Shown one piece after another: positions 7,974 through 15,789 of a DNA stretch of 64,000 nt. Every line of letters starts with the position of its first letter. Within the stretch, counting starts at the first letter, position 1. The notes under the pieces are model-generated. The model searched no databases and was not told the DNA's origin. It saw nothing but the letters and a program-made list of their open reading frames with translations. The DNA comes from Actinomadura macrotermitis (GTDB lineage: Bacteria > Actinomycetota > Actinomycetes > Streptosporangiales > Streptosporangiaceae): the NCBI RefSeq assembly GCF_009604375.1, contig NZ_WEGH01000002.1:1574073-1638072 (forward strand), written 5' to 3'. A program made the position numbers and the translations under genes.

Positions 7974-8930
7974 ATGAACCCTCGCATGCTCGCCGTGAGC
8001 CAGCGCTCCTACGGCGGACCGGAGGTGCTGGAGGTCGTGGAGACCGGGCGCCCGGAGCCGGGGCCGGGCGAAGTGCTGGTGCGGGTCCGCGCGGCGGGCG
8101 TCAACCCGGCCGACCGGCGCATCCGCTCGGGGGAGATACGCCGGTTCGGGGAGCCGCCGTTCACGCTCGGCCTCGACCTGTCCGGCGTGGTCGAGCGGGT
8201 CGGCGCGGGGGTGCGGCGGTTCCGGCCGGGCGACGCGGTCTTCGGCAACGCCTTCCCGCCCCGCGGCGCCTACGCCGAGTACGCGGTGACCGCCGAGGAC
8301 CGGCTCGCCGCCCTGCCGCCGCACCTGGACCACGTGCACGCCGCCGCGCTGCCGACGGCGGGGCTCACCGCCTGGCAGCCGCTCACCCGCGTCGCGCCCG
8401 TCGCGGCGGGGCAGCGGGTGCTGGTGCACGCGGCGGCCGGCGCGGTCGGCCACCTGGCCGTGCAGATCGCCAAGGCGCGCGGCGCGTACGTGATCGGCAC
8501 CGCCCGCGCGGCCGGGCACGGCCTCCTGCGCGACCTCGGCGCGGACGAGGCCGTCGACTACACCGACACCGATTTTGCCGAGGCCGTCAAGGACGTCGAC
8601 GTCGTGCTGGACCCGATCGCCGGCGACTACGGGCCGCGCTCGCTGCGGACCCTCGCGCCGGGCGGCGTCCTCATCGACGTCCGCGGCAGCGGGCCGGACC
8701 GGACCGCTGTCCGGCGCGAGGCCGAGGCGCGCGGCCTGCGGTTCGCCGAGTTCGGCTTCACCCCCTCGGGGGCCGACCTGGCCGAACTCGCCGCCCTCGC
8801 GGGCGACGGCCGCCTGCGGGTCGCGGTGGGGGAGGTGCTCCCCCTCGCGCGGGCGGCCGAGGCCCACGAGCTGAGCGCGTCCGGCCGGGCCGAAGGCAAG
8901 ATCGTGCTGAGCGTCAGCGACCGGCGCTGA
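7974..8930 (+). CDS. NADP-dependent quinone oxidoreductase-like protein (MDR superfamily)
   Basis: 318 residues from ATG 7974, preceded by AAGGGA. N-terminal GroES-like domain (GEVLVRVRAAGVNPADRRIRSGEI, LGLDLSGVV) and Rossmann domain with the glycine pattern LVHAAAGAVGHLAVQIAKARGAYVIGTA. It lacks the catalytic Zn ligands of true alcohol dehydrogenases, so it belongs with zinc-independent quinone or enone reductases that use NADPH. Such genes next to HxlR regulators respond to electrophiles or quinones. Its last 17 bp overlap the convergent secreted hydrolase gene. Confidence 0.88.
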   Translation: MNPRMLAVSQRSYGGPEVLEVVETGRPEPGPGEVLVRVRAAGVNPADRRIRSGEIRRFGEPPFTLGLDLSGVVERVGAGVRRFRPGDAVFGNAFPPRGAYAEYAVTAEDRLAALPPHLDHVHAAALPTAGLTAWQPLTRVAPVAAGQRVLVHAAAGAVGHLAVQIAKARGAYVIGTARAAGHGLLRDLGADEAVDYTDTDFAEAVKDVDVVLDPIAGDYGPRSLRTLAPGGVLIDVRGSGPDRTAVRREAEARGLRFAEFGFTPSGADLAELAALAGDGRLRVAVGEVLPLARAAEAHELSASGRAEGKIVLSVSDRR

Positions 8931-9768
8931 GCGCGGAGGACGGCCCCGGGACCTGCTCGGCCTTGGCGTTGCGCGTGACGACCGGCCACGCCGGGCTGGA
9001 GCAGATGCCGCAGTGGTCGCCGAAGAACAGGCCCCGGGCCCGCTCGTCGCCCATCAGCTGGAGCCGGAACCACGCCGTGGTGATGCCCCGGTAGTCGCCG
9101 CCGTCGCCGAGCGGCGTGAAGTGCGTGGCCCCGGCGCGTTCGGCGTAGATGGCCGGAACCTGGCCGGAGCTCTCGTAGAGGCTCCGGACCGAGGCGGGGG
9201 AGACGATGACGTCGTACTGCCCGGCCAGGTAGAGGGTGGGGCCGTGCAGGCGGGACGGGTCGGCCCGGCCGCCCGGCTGGATCGGGACCGAGGTGATGAT
9301 CCGCGGGTCCTGCGCGGCGTTGACCGTCCCGGCGCCGCCCTGCGAGTGCCCCGACGCCCCGATGCGCTTCAGGTCGACCTTGCCGTGGAAGGGACTGCCG
9401 CTCTGCTTGTCGGCCTTGGCCAGCAGGTCGATCCCGGCGCGCATCTCCTGGCCGCTGCCGGAGAAGGCGGTGTTGGCCGCCGCGACGATGAAGCCGTGGC
9501 TGGCCCAGTGCCGCAGCAGCCCGTCGTAGATGACGGGGATCGCGAACGTCCCGTTGCCCCACACGATGACGGGGTGCCGGCGCGGGCTCTTGGCGATGTC
9601 GCTCGGGTAGTACAGCGTCGTGTCGCCCTGCACCTGGAACGAGACCTTGTAAGGGCCGGGGCCGTCGAACGACGGGGCGGCGGCGTGCGCGGGAGCCACC
9701 AGGAGCGCGAGCGCGGCGAGGACGGCCGCCGCCAGGGGCAGCAGCCGTCCGCCGAGGATGAGACGCAT
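8914..9768 (-). CDS. secreted alpha/beta hydrolase (PET-hydrolase/dienelactone-hydrolase-like)
   Basis: 284 residues from ATG 9768 with GAGGAGG ahead; the frame stays open to 9951, but only this start gives a signal peptide (MRLILGGRLLPLAAAVLAAL, then APAHAAAP). The mature enzyme has VIVWGNGT near the oxyanion hole, the nucleophile elbow GHSQGG, an acid region QYDVIVSPA and the terminal His in GATHFTPLGDGG. The four-cysteine-free C-terminus carries HCGICSSPAW. It is a close paralogue of the gene at 59226-60092, which shares the same motif order. Substrate unknown; extracellular esters are likely. Confidence 0.85.
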   Translation of the reverse strand: MRLILGGRLLPLAAAVLAALALLVAPAHAAAPSFDGPGPYKVSFQVQGDTTLYYPSDIAKSPRRHPVIVWGNGTFAIPVIYDGLLRHWASHGFIVAAANTAFSGSGQEMRAGIDLLAKADKQSGSPFHGKVDLKRIGASGHSQGGAGTVNAAQDPRIITSVPIQPGGRADPSRLHGPTLYLAGQYDVIVSPASVRSLYESSGQVPAIYAERAGATHFTPLGDGGDYRGITTAWFRLQLMGDERARGLFFGDHCGICSSPAWPVVTRNAKAEQVPGPSSALSAGR

Positions 9769-10039
9769 CCGACCTCCTCGGGTGCGGCAAGCCCTCATGC
9801 GGTGGCTCGCCTCATGGATGCGCCATTCTGAGCGGGCGCCGCCGGAATCCGCCATGGGTGATTTCGACAGCGTTCCCGCGCGCGCTTGTGAGTTCGGCTG
9901 AGCAGGGCTCGTGGGGGGCGCCGGATCAGTGCCGCGGTGAGTATTCGCCATGTCTATTAGCTTCCGCGTCTAACAAGACGGGGCGATGTGACCTGCTTCA
10001 CGCTGGAGGCCCCGTCCCGCCCCCCGAAGAGGACCCCCC
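9769..10039. promoter_or_regulatory. divergent promoter region with a Crp-like site
   Basis: This 271-bp stretch separates two divergent secreted hydrolases. At 9987-10002 lies TGTGACCTGCTTCACG, that is TGTGA-N6-TCAC, matching the GTGA-N6-TCAC core of Crp/Fnr sites in nine of ten positions. It is about 38-53 bp before the lipase start, where it could activate or repress depending on the unmapped transcription start. Nothing gene-like was seen in the rest. Confidence 0.4.
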
Positions 10040-11260
10040 TTGAGACACGGAACCTTCCGCCGCGCGGCTCTGGCCATCGGAGCCGGCGCCCTGCTCTCCC
10101 TGGGCGCCGCACCCGCGGTCCCGGCGAGTGCCGACACGCCCCCCGCCCCCGCCGACGACCCCTTCTACCAGCCCCCCGCGCCGCTGCCCGGCGGCAAGGC
10201 CGGCGACATCATCCGCTCCCGCCCCGCCAAGTACCCGATGTCCTCGGCGGTCACCTCCACCCAGGTGCTGTACCGGTCGCAGAACGCCACCGGGAACGAC
10301 ATCGCGGTCTCGGGCACCGTGCTGGTGCCGACCAAGGCGTGGACCGGCAAGGGCCCCCGCCCGCTGGTCTCCTACGCCGTCGGCACCCGCGGCCTCGGCG
10401 ACTCCTGCGCGCCGTCCTACTCCCTCAGCAAGGGCCTGGACTACGAGCAGATCCCCATCAACGACCTGCTCAACAAGGGCTGGGCGGTCGCCGTCACCGA
10501 CATGGAGGGCCTCGGCACCCCCGGCGGCCACACCTACATCGTCGGCCAGTCCTCGGGCCGCGCCGTCCTGGACATGGCCCGCGCCGCCCAGCGGCTGCCC
10601 GGCTCCGGCCTGGACGCCGCCACCCCCGTCGGCGTCCTCGGCTACTCCCAGGGCGGCAGCTCCGCCGCCTGGGCCGCCGAGCTGGCCGCCTCCTACGCGC
10701 CCGACCTCGCCCTCAAGGGCGTGTCGGCCGGTGGCGTCCCCGCCGACCCGCTGGCGATGCGCAAGTTCCTGGAGGGCGGCCCCTTCACCGGCCTGATGTT
10801 CATGGCCGCGCTCGGCTTCGACAGCGCCTACCCCGAGCTGAAGCTGGACTCCTACCTCAACGACACCGGCAAGAAGCTGAAGGCCAAGTACCAGAACGTC
10901 TGCATCGCCAGCTTCGACCTCGGCCCCGTGCTCGCCGACACCGCGTTCCGGCGCATCAGCGACTTCACCACCCGCAGCCCCCTGGACGACCCCGCCTGGC
11001 TGGCCCGGTTCGCCGCCAACAAGCTGGGCTCGGTGCGCCCCGGCGTGCCGGTCTTCCAGAGCCACGCCTTCGCCGACGAGCTCGTCGGCTACGACCAGGG
11101 CAACGCCCTGCACAACGACTGGTGCAAGCTCGGCACCAACCTGACCTGGAAGACCTACGGCGCCGCCGAGCACCTGCTCGGCTTCCTGCGCGCCTGGCCC
11201 GACGCCACCAACTTCCTCAACGACCGCTTCCAGGACAAGCCGGCCACGAGCAACTGCTGA
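10040..11260 (+). CDS. secreted lipase (secretory lipase family)
   Basis: 406 residues from TTG 10040, preceded by GAGGA; the start yields a signal peptide MRHGTFRRAALAIGAGALLS ending near PASA-DTPPAP. The mature part fits the LIP/secretory lipase family: oxyanion region YAVGTRGLGDSCAPS, nucleophile elbow GYSQGG, acid in the segment VPVFQSHAFADELVGYDQG and a late His in GAAEHLLGF. It likely hydrolyses triacylglycerols or other esters outside the cell. Convergent with the methyltransferase gene across a hairpin that contains both stop codons. Confidence 0.88.
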   Translation: MRHGTFRRAALAIGAGALLSLGAAPAVPASADTPPAPADDPFYQPPAPLPGGKAGDIIRSRPAKYPMSSAVTSTQVLYRSQNATGNDIAVSGTVLVPTKAWTGKGPRPLVSYAVGTRGLGDSCAPSYSLSKGLDYEQIPINDLLNKGWAVAVTDMEGLGTPGGHTYIVGQSSGRAVLDMARAAQRLPGSGLDAATPVGVLGYSQGGSSAAWAAELAASYAPDLALKGVSAGGVPADPLAMRKFLEGGPFTGLMFMAALGFDSAYPELKLDSYLNDTGKKLKAKYQNVCIASFDLGPVLADTAFRRISDFTTRSPLDDPAWLARFAANKLGSVRPGVPVFQSHAFADELVGYDQGNALHNDWCKLGTNLTWKTYGAAEHLLGFLRAWPDATNFLNDRFQDKPATSNC

Positions 11261-11277
11261 CCCTAAGGACGGGTCAG
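11257..11277. terminator. bidirectional hairpin containing both stop codons
   Basis: Perfect 7-bp arms CTGACCC and GGGTCAG with a 7-nt loop TAAGGAC. It includes the TGA of the lipase (11258-11260) and the stop of the convergent methyltransferase (11274-11276), so one dyad can end both transcripts. Confidence 0.6.
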
Positions 11278-11915
11278 GACGGCTTGCGGAGGAGCAGGGC
11301 CGCCTGCGAGGTCGGCTCCTGCTCCTCCGGCTCGCGCAGCATCCGGGCGACCTCGGTGAAGCCGGCCTCGGTCAGCAGGTGGGCGGCGGCGTCGGGCGTC
11401 CAGCGGTGGAACTCCAGCGACACCTCGTGGCCGAACGCCTCGCTGTAGCGCTTCGGCTCCTCGCCCACCTGGAACGCCACCAGCAGGTGGCCGCCGGGGG
11501 CGAGGAGCCGGTGGAACTCGGCGAAGATCGCGGGGACGCGCTCGGGCGGCGTGTGGATGATCGAGTACCAGGCGCTGATGCCGGCCAGGGAGCCGTCCGG
11601 CTCGTCCAGGGCCGCCATCGACCCCTGCCGGTAGGCGACGTGCGGGTGCTCCGCCCGCGCGATCTCGAGCATCCCCGCCGACAGGTCGACGCCGAAGACC
11701 TGGACGCCGAGCGAGTGCAGGTACGCGGTCACGCGCCCCGGCCCGCAGCCGACGTCGGCGACCGGGCCGGCGTCCCGGACCAGCTCGGCGAACGCCGCGA
11801 GGATCGCCCGGTCGAGCGGCCGGTCCTCCAGGACGGTGCGGTACACCTCGGCGTAGTCGGCGGCGATGGCGTCGTAGGACGCCCGGGTCGTCTGCACATA
11901 GGCGGGTTCGGTCAT
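11274..11915 (-). CDS. class I SAM-dependent methyltransferase
   Basis: 213 residues. SAM-binding motif I VADVGCGPGRVTAYL (about 52-66), acidic motif II FGVDLSAGMLEIAR and the later LAPGGHLLVAF strand define a Methyltransf_11/25-type enzyme of unknown substrate; small secondary metabolites are common. The start overlaps the stop of the upstream ABC permease by 4 nt (ATGA), so it is the third gene of that operon. Its position suggests modification of the transported compound or simple co-expression; this is inference. Confidence 0.85.
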   Translation of the reverse strand: MTEPAYVQTTRASYDAIAADYAEVYRTVLEDRPLDRAILAAFAELVRDAGPVADVGCGPGRVTAYLHSLGVQVFGVDLSAGMLEIARAEHPHVAYRQGSMAALDEPDGSLAGISAWYSIIHTPPERVPAIFAEFHRLLAPGGHLLVAFQVGEEPKRYSEAFGHEVSLEFHRWTPDAAAHLLTEAGFTEVARMLREPEEQEPTSQAALLLRKPS

Positions 11916-13846
11916 GCGGGCACGCTACCGGCGTACCGGACCGGTGGCTCGCGGGTCGCCGCCAGTGTCCCGGCGGCGCTCGTCGCCGCCGTCACCGCGA
12001 ACGCCCCGCCGGCCAGCGCCGCGGCCAGCCCCCACGGGAGGGCGAGGACGCCCGGCGTGGCCAGGAACGGGGCGAGCGCGCCCGCCGCGACCGCGCCGCC
12101 GAGCAGCAGCCCGATCGCGGTGACCGCGCCCGCCTCGATCAGCGCCGCGGCGACGACCTGGCCCCGGCCGAGCCCGGTCAGCCGGGCCACGGCGAACTCG
12201 CCCTTGCGCTCGGCGCCCGCGATGAGCATCGCGTTGACGACGGCGAGCGCCGCGTACAGCCCCGACAGCCCCATCAGCACGGTCATGATCCCGTCGTTGC
12301 CGCGCTGCTGCGCCGCGACGCGGCCGTCCGCCCAGGCCGCGACCGTGCGCACCTCGCCGAGGCCCGCGGCGCGGATGCGGCCCGCGACCTCGGCGGCGGG
12401 CACGCCCGGCGCGACCTGGACCACGGTCTCGGCGGGGGCGCGGGCCGCGACGTCGGCGGGGATCAGGTCGCGCGGCACCAGGAACCGGTCCGCGCCGTTC
12501 TCCAGCGTCTCCGGCAGGGACGCCACGACCCGCAGCCTCAGCCGCCGGTCGCCGATCCGCGCGGTGACCGGCGCGCGGGTGCGGACGCCCTCGTTCGCCA
12601 TCCCCGGCGCGAGCGCGATCGTCGCGCCGCGCAGCCGGTCCAGCGAGCCCGACCGCTCGGGGAGGGCGTGCGTGCGCCGGTACGCGGCGGCGTCGACCGC
12701 GACGATCCCGGCGTGGTAGACGGCGTGCCGGACCGGGTCGTCGCGCGACTCGCGCTGCGCGACCCGCACCGACATCTCCACCTGCAGCTGCGGCGAGGCG
12801 GCCGCGACGCCCGGCACGCCCGCGATCCGGTCGGCCTGCGCGCCGGTGGACGACACCACCAGGTCGCCCCGGGTGATCCGCCGCAGGTCCAGCCCGGTGG
12901 CCTTGGCGACCGAGTCCAGCGTCCCGGTCAGCCCGACGGTGAGCGCGACCAGGACGATCAGCGGCGCGGCGGTGGCGGCGCTGCGGCGGACGCCGTCGCG
13001 CAGGTTGGCCTGCGCGAGGTCGCCGAGGGTGCTCGCGCGCAGCAGCGCGCCGAGCAGCCGGCCCGCGAGCGGCACCAGCAGCGGGCTGAGCCGGCTGAGC
13101 GCGACCGCGCCGAGCAGCGAGACCGCCATCCCGATCATGACCGCGCCGAGCAGGTCGGCGCCGCGGCCCGCCGCCACCAGCGCGACCGCGCCGGCCAGCA
13201 GGGTCCCGCCGGTGATCCAGCGGCCGGCCGTCATCACCCGCGCGGCCTCCCCGACGTCGCGCAGCGCCTCCAGCGGCCGCACCCGCATCGCCCGCACCGA
13301 CGCGCCGAGCACGCCGAACACCGCGATTCCGACGCCCACACAGAGCGAGATCGGGAGCAGGCTGAACGACCACGCCGGGCTGAACGACTCCGGCAGCATC
13401 CCCAAACCGATGAGCAGCTCGGACTGCACCCACGTGGCGGGCAGTCCGACGACGACTCCGGCGGCGGACCCGAGCAGCCCCAGCAGCACCCCTTCGCACA
13501 GCAGCAGCAGAAGCAGATGTCCGCGTCCCGCGCCGAGGGTGCGCAACAGCGCCAGGTCCGCGCGGCGCTGCGCGACAGTGAACGCGAACGTGGACGCGAC
13601 GATGAACACCGCGAGGAAGCAGGCGAGCAGCACCGTCATCCCGAGCAGCGTCGCCGCGCCGGCGTAGCCTTCGCGGATCTGCTCGGCGCGCAGCCCCGAC
13701 ACGCCCGGCGGCACCCGCGGCTCGCCCGTCGCCATCAGTGTCTGCAGCGCCGACTGGACGAGCGCCACCCCGAACGTCACCGTCAGGATCGCGCCGATGA
13801 ACAGCTGCCAGCGGTCCCGGACCGTGGCCAGCGACAGCGTCAGCAC
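11912..13846 (-). CDS. ABC transporter permease, FtsX type
   Basis: 644 residues from GTG 13846, which is 3 nt after the ATPase stop. The N-terminal part MLTLSLATVRDRWQLFIGAILTVTFG is the first membrane segment; AQRRADLALLRTLGAGRGHLLLLL is the first FtsX coupling motif; a second membrane block (about 205-310) precedes an extracytoplasmic domain (about 320-510); ERKGEFAVARLTGLGRGQVVAAALIEAG starts the last FtsX block. Thus two FtsX domains are fused, as in many actinobacterial antimicrobial-peptide exporters, rather than the MacB plan. Operon: ATPase, permease, methyltransferase. Confidence 0.9.
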   Translation of the reverse strand: MLTLSLATVRDRWQLFIGAILTVTFGVALVQSALQTLMATGEPRVPPGVSGLRAEQIREGYAGAATLLGMTVLLACFLAVFIVASTFAFTVAQRRADLALLRTLGAGRGHLLLLLLCEGVLLGLLGSAAGVVVGLPATWVQSELLIGLGMLPESFSPAWSFSLLPISLCVGVGIAVFGVLGASVRAMRVRPLEALRDVGEAARVMTAGRWITGGTLLAGAVALVAAGRGADLLGAVMIGMAVSLLGAVALSRLSPLLVPLAGRLLGALLRASTLGDLAQANLRDGVRRSAATAAPLIVLVALTVGLTGTLDSVAKATGLDLRRITRGDLVVSSTGAQADRIAGVPGVAAASPQLQVEMSVRVAQRESRDDPVRHAVYHAGIVAVDAAAYRRTHALPERSGSLDRLRGATIALAPGMANEGVRTRAPVTARIGDRRLRLRVVASLPETLENGADRFLVPRDLIPADVAARAPAETVVQVAPGVPAAEVAGRIRAAGLGEVRTVAAWADGRVAAQQRGNDGIMTVLMGLSGLYAALAVVNAMLIAGAERKGEFAVARLTGLGRGQVVAAALIEAGAVTAIGLLLGGAVAAGALAPFLATPGVLALPWGLAAALAGGAFAVTAATSAAGTLAATREPPVRYAGSVPA

Positions 13847-13849
13847 CGC

Positions 13850-14578
13850 TCAGCCTTCCAGCCGGACGAGCCGGTCCGCGACCTGGTGCGCGGTCGGCCG
13901 GACCAGCCGGTCCACGATCCGCCCGTCGCGCAGGAACACCACGGCGTCCGCGCGGGCCGCCGCGCCCGGGTCGTGGGTGACCATCACGACGCTCTGCCCG
14001 CCGTCCACCATGGCGCGCATCAGGTCCAGGACGGTGCGCGCCGACGCCGAGTCCAGGGCGCCGGTCGGCTCGTCGGCGAACAGCACCGCCGGGCGGACGA
14101 CCATCGCGCGGGCCAGCGCGACCCGCTGCCGCTGCCCGCCCGACAGCTCCTTCGGCCGGTGCCGCAGCCGGTCCGCGAGCCCGACGTCGGCGAGCGCCGC
14201 GCGGACCCGCGCGCGGGAGACGCCCGCCCCGGCCAGCCGGGCGGCCAGCGCCACGTTCTGCTCGGCCGTCAGCGACCCGATCAGGTTGAAGTTCTGGAAC
14301 ACGAACCCGACGGTGCGGCGGCGCATCGCGGTCAGCACCCCTTCGGGGACCCCGGTGACGTCGCGTCCCGCGAGCCGCACCCGGCCCGAGTCGGGCTGCT
14401 CCAGCCCGGCGGCGCAGTGCAGCAACGTCGACTTGCCCGACCCCGAGGGGCCCATCACCGCCGTCCACGACCCGGACGGGAACGCCAGGCTCACCTCGTC
14501 CAGCACCCGGACGCGCGCGGCGCCGCGCCCGTACTCCTTGGTCACCGCCTGGAACTCCGACACGGGCTCGTTCTGCAT
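13850..14578 (-). CDS. ABC transporter ATP-binding protein, MacB/LolD family
   Basis: 242 residues from ATG 14578 (MQNEPVSEFQAVTKEYG), preferred over an upstream GTG because AGGGA lies ahead. Walker A GPSGSGKST at 43-51, Gln95, LSGGQ at 145-149, Walker B VLFADEPTGALD with Glu170 and the switch MVTHDP are all intact. It energises the permease encoded 3 nt downstream. It is a paralogue of the ATPase at 1584-2318, with the same AVMGPSGSGKST and LHCAAGL segments. Confidence 0.93.
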   Translation of the reverse strand: MQNEPVSEFQAVTKEYGRGAARVRVLDEVSLAFPSGSWTAVMGPSGSGKSTLLHCAAGLEQPDSGRVRLAGRDVTGVPEGVLTAMRRRTVGFVFQNFNLIGSLTAEQNVALAARLAGAGVSRARVRAALADVGLADRLRHRPKELSGGQRQRVALARAMVVRPAVLFADEPTGALDSASARTVLDLMRAMVDGGQSVVMVTHDPGAAARADAVVFLRDGRIVDRLVRPTAHQVADRLVRLEG

Positions 14579-14631
14579 GTCCCTGATCCCACCGGACACG
14601 CCCGCCCGCCGGAATGGCCCTGCCACCAATC

Positions 14632-14657
14632 CGGGGGTAGGGCAGGCCCTACCCCCG
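14632..14657. terminator. perfect 12-bp inverted repeat upstream of the second ABC operon
   Basis: Arms CGGGGGTAGGGC and GCCCTACCCCCG with AG between them. It starts 11 nt after the DUF1801 stop on the minus strand and lies 54 bp before the ATPase start. A rho-independent-like terminator without T-tract is the simpler reading; the GTAGGG/CCCTAC dyad could also be a response-regulator operator for the ABC operon. Confidence 0.5.
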
Positions 14658-14668
14658 CCGGCGGGTCC

Positions 14669-15106
14669 TCAGCCGGCCGCCTGCTTCACGAGCTCGCCGA
14701 TCCGCGCCTCGGTGTCGGAGGTCAGCTTCGTCAGCGCGAAGGCGGTCGGCCACATGGCGCCGTCGTCGAGGGCCGCCACGTCGTTGAAGCCGAGGGTGGC
14801 GTAGCGCGCCTTGAACTTCTGCGCGCTCTGGAAGAAACAGAGCACCTTGCCGTCCTTGGCGTAGGCGGGCATCCCGTACCAGAGCTTCGGCGTGAGGTGC
14901 GGCGCGGCGGCCTTGACGATCTCGTGCACCCGCTCGGCGAGGACGCGGTCCGCCTCCTCCATCTCGGCGATCTTGGCGCGGACGTCGGCCTCGCCGTCGG
15001 CCTTGGCCTTGCCGCGGCGCGCGGCCTTCTTCAGCTCCGCGGCGTGCTCCTTCATCGCGGCGCGCTCGTCCTCGGTGAAGCCGTCGAACTTCTGCGTTGC
15101 GGTCAT
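14669..15106 (-). CDS. DUF1801 domain protein
   Basis: 145 residues, soluble. LWYGMPAYAKDGKVLCFFQSAQKFKARYATLGF matches the DUF1801 core (YdhG/YjbR-like fold, sometimes called iron-chaperone-like by analogy to frataxin), whose function is not established. The N-terminal charged helix TEDERAAMKEHAAELKKAARRGKAKADGEADVRAKIAEM is common in actinobacterial members. AAAGGAG precedes the ATG. It lies 52 bp after the carboxymuconolactone-decarboxylase-family gene on the same strand, so both are probably one transcript. Confidence 0.8.
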   Translation of the reverse strand: MTATQKFDGFTEDERAAMKEHAAELKKAARRGKAKADGEADVRAKIAEMEEADRVLAERVHEIVKAAAPHLTPKLWYGMPAYAKDGKVLCFFQSAQKFKARYATLGFNDVAALDDGAMWPTAFALTKLTSDTEARIGELVKQAAG

Positions 15107-15158
15107 GGCGGGACTCTCCTTTTCGCAGGTAATGAACTTGGATGGTAGGGCGGGGCGG

Positions 15159-15614
15159 CTATCCCCAGGCGCCGGCGATCTGCCGGGTGGTGGCGTTCAG
15201 CCGGTTGAACATGTTGGTGACGCCGATCATCAGCACGATCGCGGCCAGCTGCTTCTCGTCGAAGTAGGTCGCGGCGGTGTCCCACACCTCGTCGCCCACC
15301 GCGTCGGGGCGGTCGGCCAGCCGCGTCGCGGCCTCGGCCAGCGCCAGCGCCGCCCGCTCCTCCTCGGAGAAGTAGGGCGCCTCGCGCCAGGCGGCGACCA
15401 GGGCCAGCCGCTCCTCGCTCACGCCGGCCTTGCGCGCCGTCTTGACGCCGCCGTCCACGCAGGCGCTGCAGCCGTTGATCTGGCTGACCCGCAGGTGCAC
15501 CAGCTCCAGGGTCTCCCCGGCGACGCCGCCGCTGTGCACCGCCTTGAAGATCTCCTGGATGGGCTGCATCGCGCCGGACAGGACGACGGCGGGGTTCTGC
15601 ATCCGGGACTGCAT
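15159..15614 (-). CDS. carboxymuconolactone decarboxylase-family protein (AhpD-like)
   Basis: 151 residues from ATG 15614 with AAGGAG ahead. The CMD/AhpD core is visible: LELVHLRVSQINGCSACVDGGVKTARKAGVSEERLALVAAW, with the redox pair C-S-A-C. Such single-domain CxxC proteins act as peroxidase partners or thiol-disulphide reductases; no decarboxylase activity is implied. The C-terminal IVLMIGVTNMFNRLNATTRQIAG is also typical of this subgroup. It is divergent from an XRE-NB-ARC-TPR regulator, which may control it. Confidence 0.88.
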   Translation of the reverse strand: MQSRMQNPAVVLSGAMQPIQEIFKAVHSGGVAGETLELVHLRVSQINGCSACVDGGVKTARKAGVSEERLALVAAWREAPYFSEEERAALALAEAATRLADRPDAVGDEVWDTAATYFDEKQLAAIVLMIGVTNMFNRLNATTRQIAGAWG

Positions 15615-15700
15615 GGGTTTCTCCTTGTTCTGGGCGGTTCCCCCGTTCCCCGGGGGCATGACCCAATTCCAGCCGGATGGGCCTACGATGACCACGACGG

Positions 15701-15720
15701 TGGGACACCCTGGGACACCC
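15701..15720. promoter_or_regulatory. tandem 10-bp direct repeat TGGGACACCC
   Basis: TGGGACACCC occurs twice in immediate succession, between the divergent AhpD-like gene (start 15614) and the XRE-NB-ARC gene (start 15790). The pitch of one DNA turn makes it a candidate operator for the adjacent regulator. Confidence 0.4.
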
Positions 15721-15789
15721 GAAACGGCCCTGACCTGCGGCGGCGCGGCCCGGGAGACCTCCGCCGGCGCGGGACAGGGAGGCGGGGAC

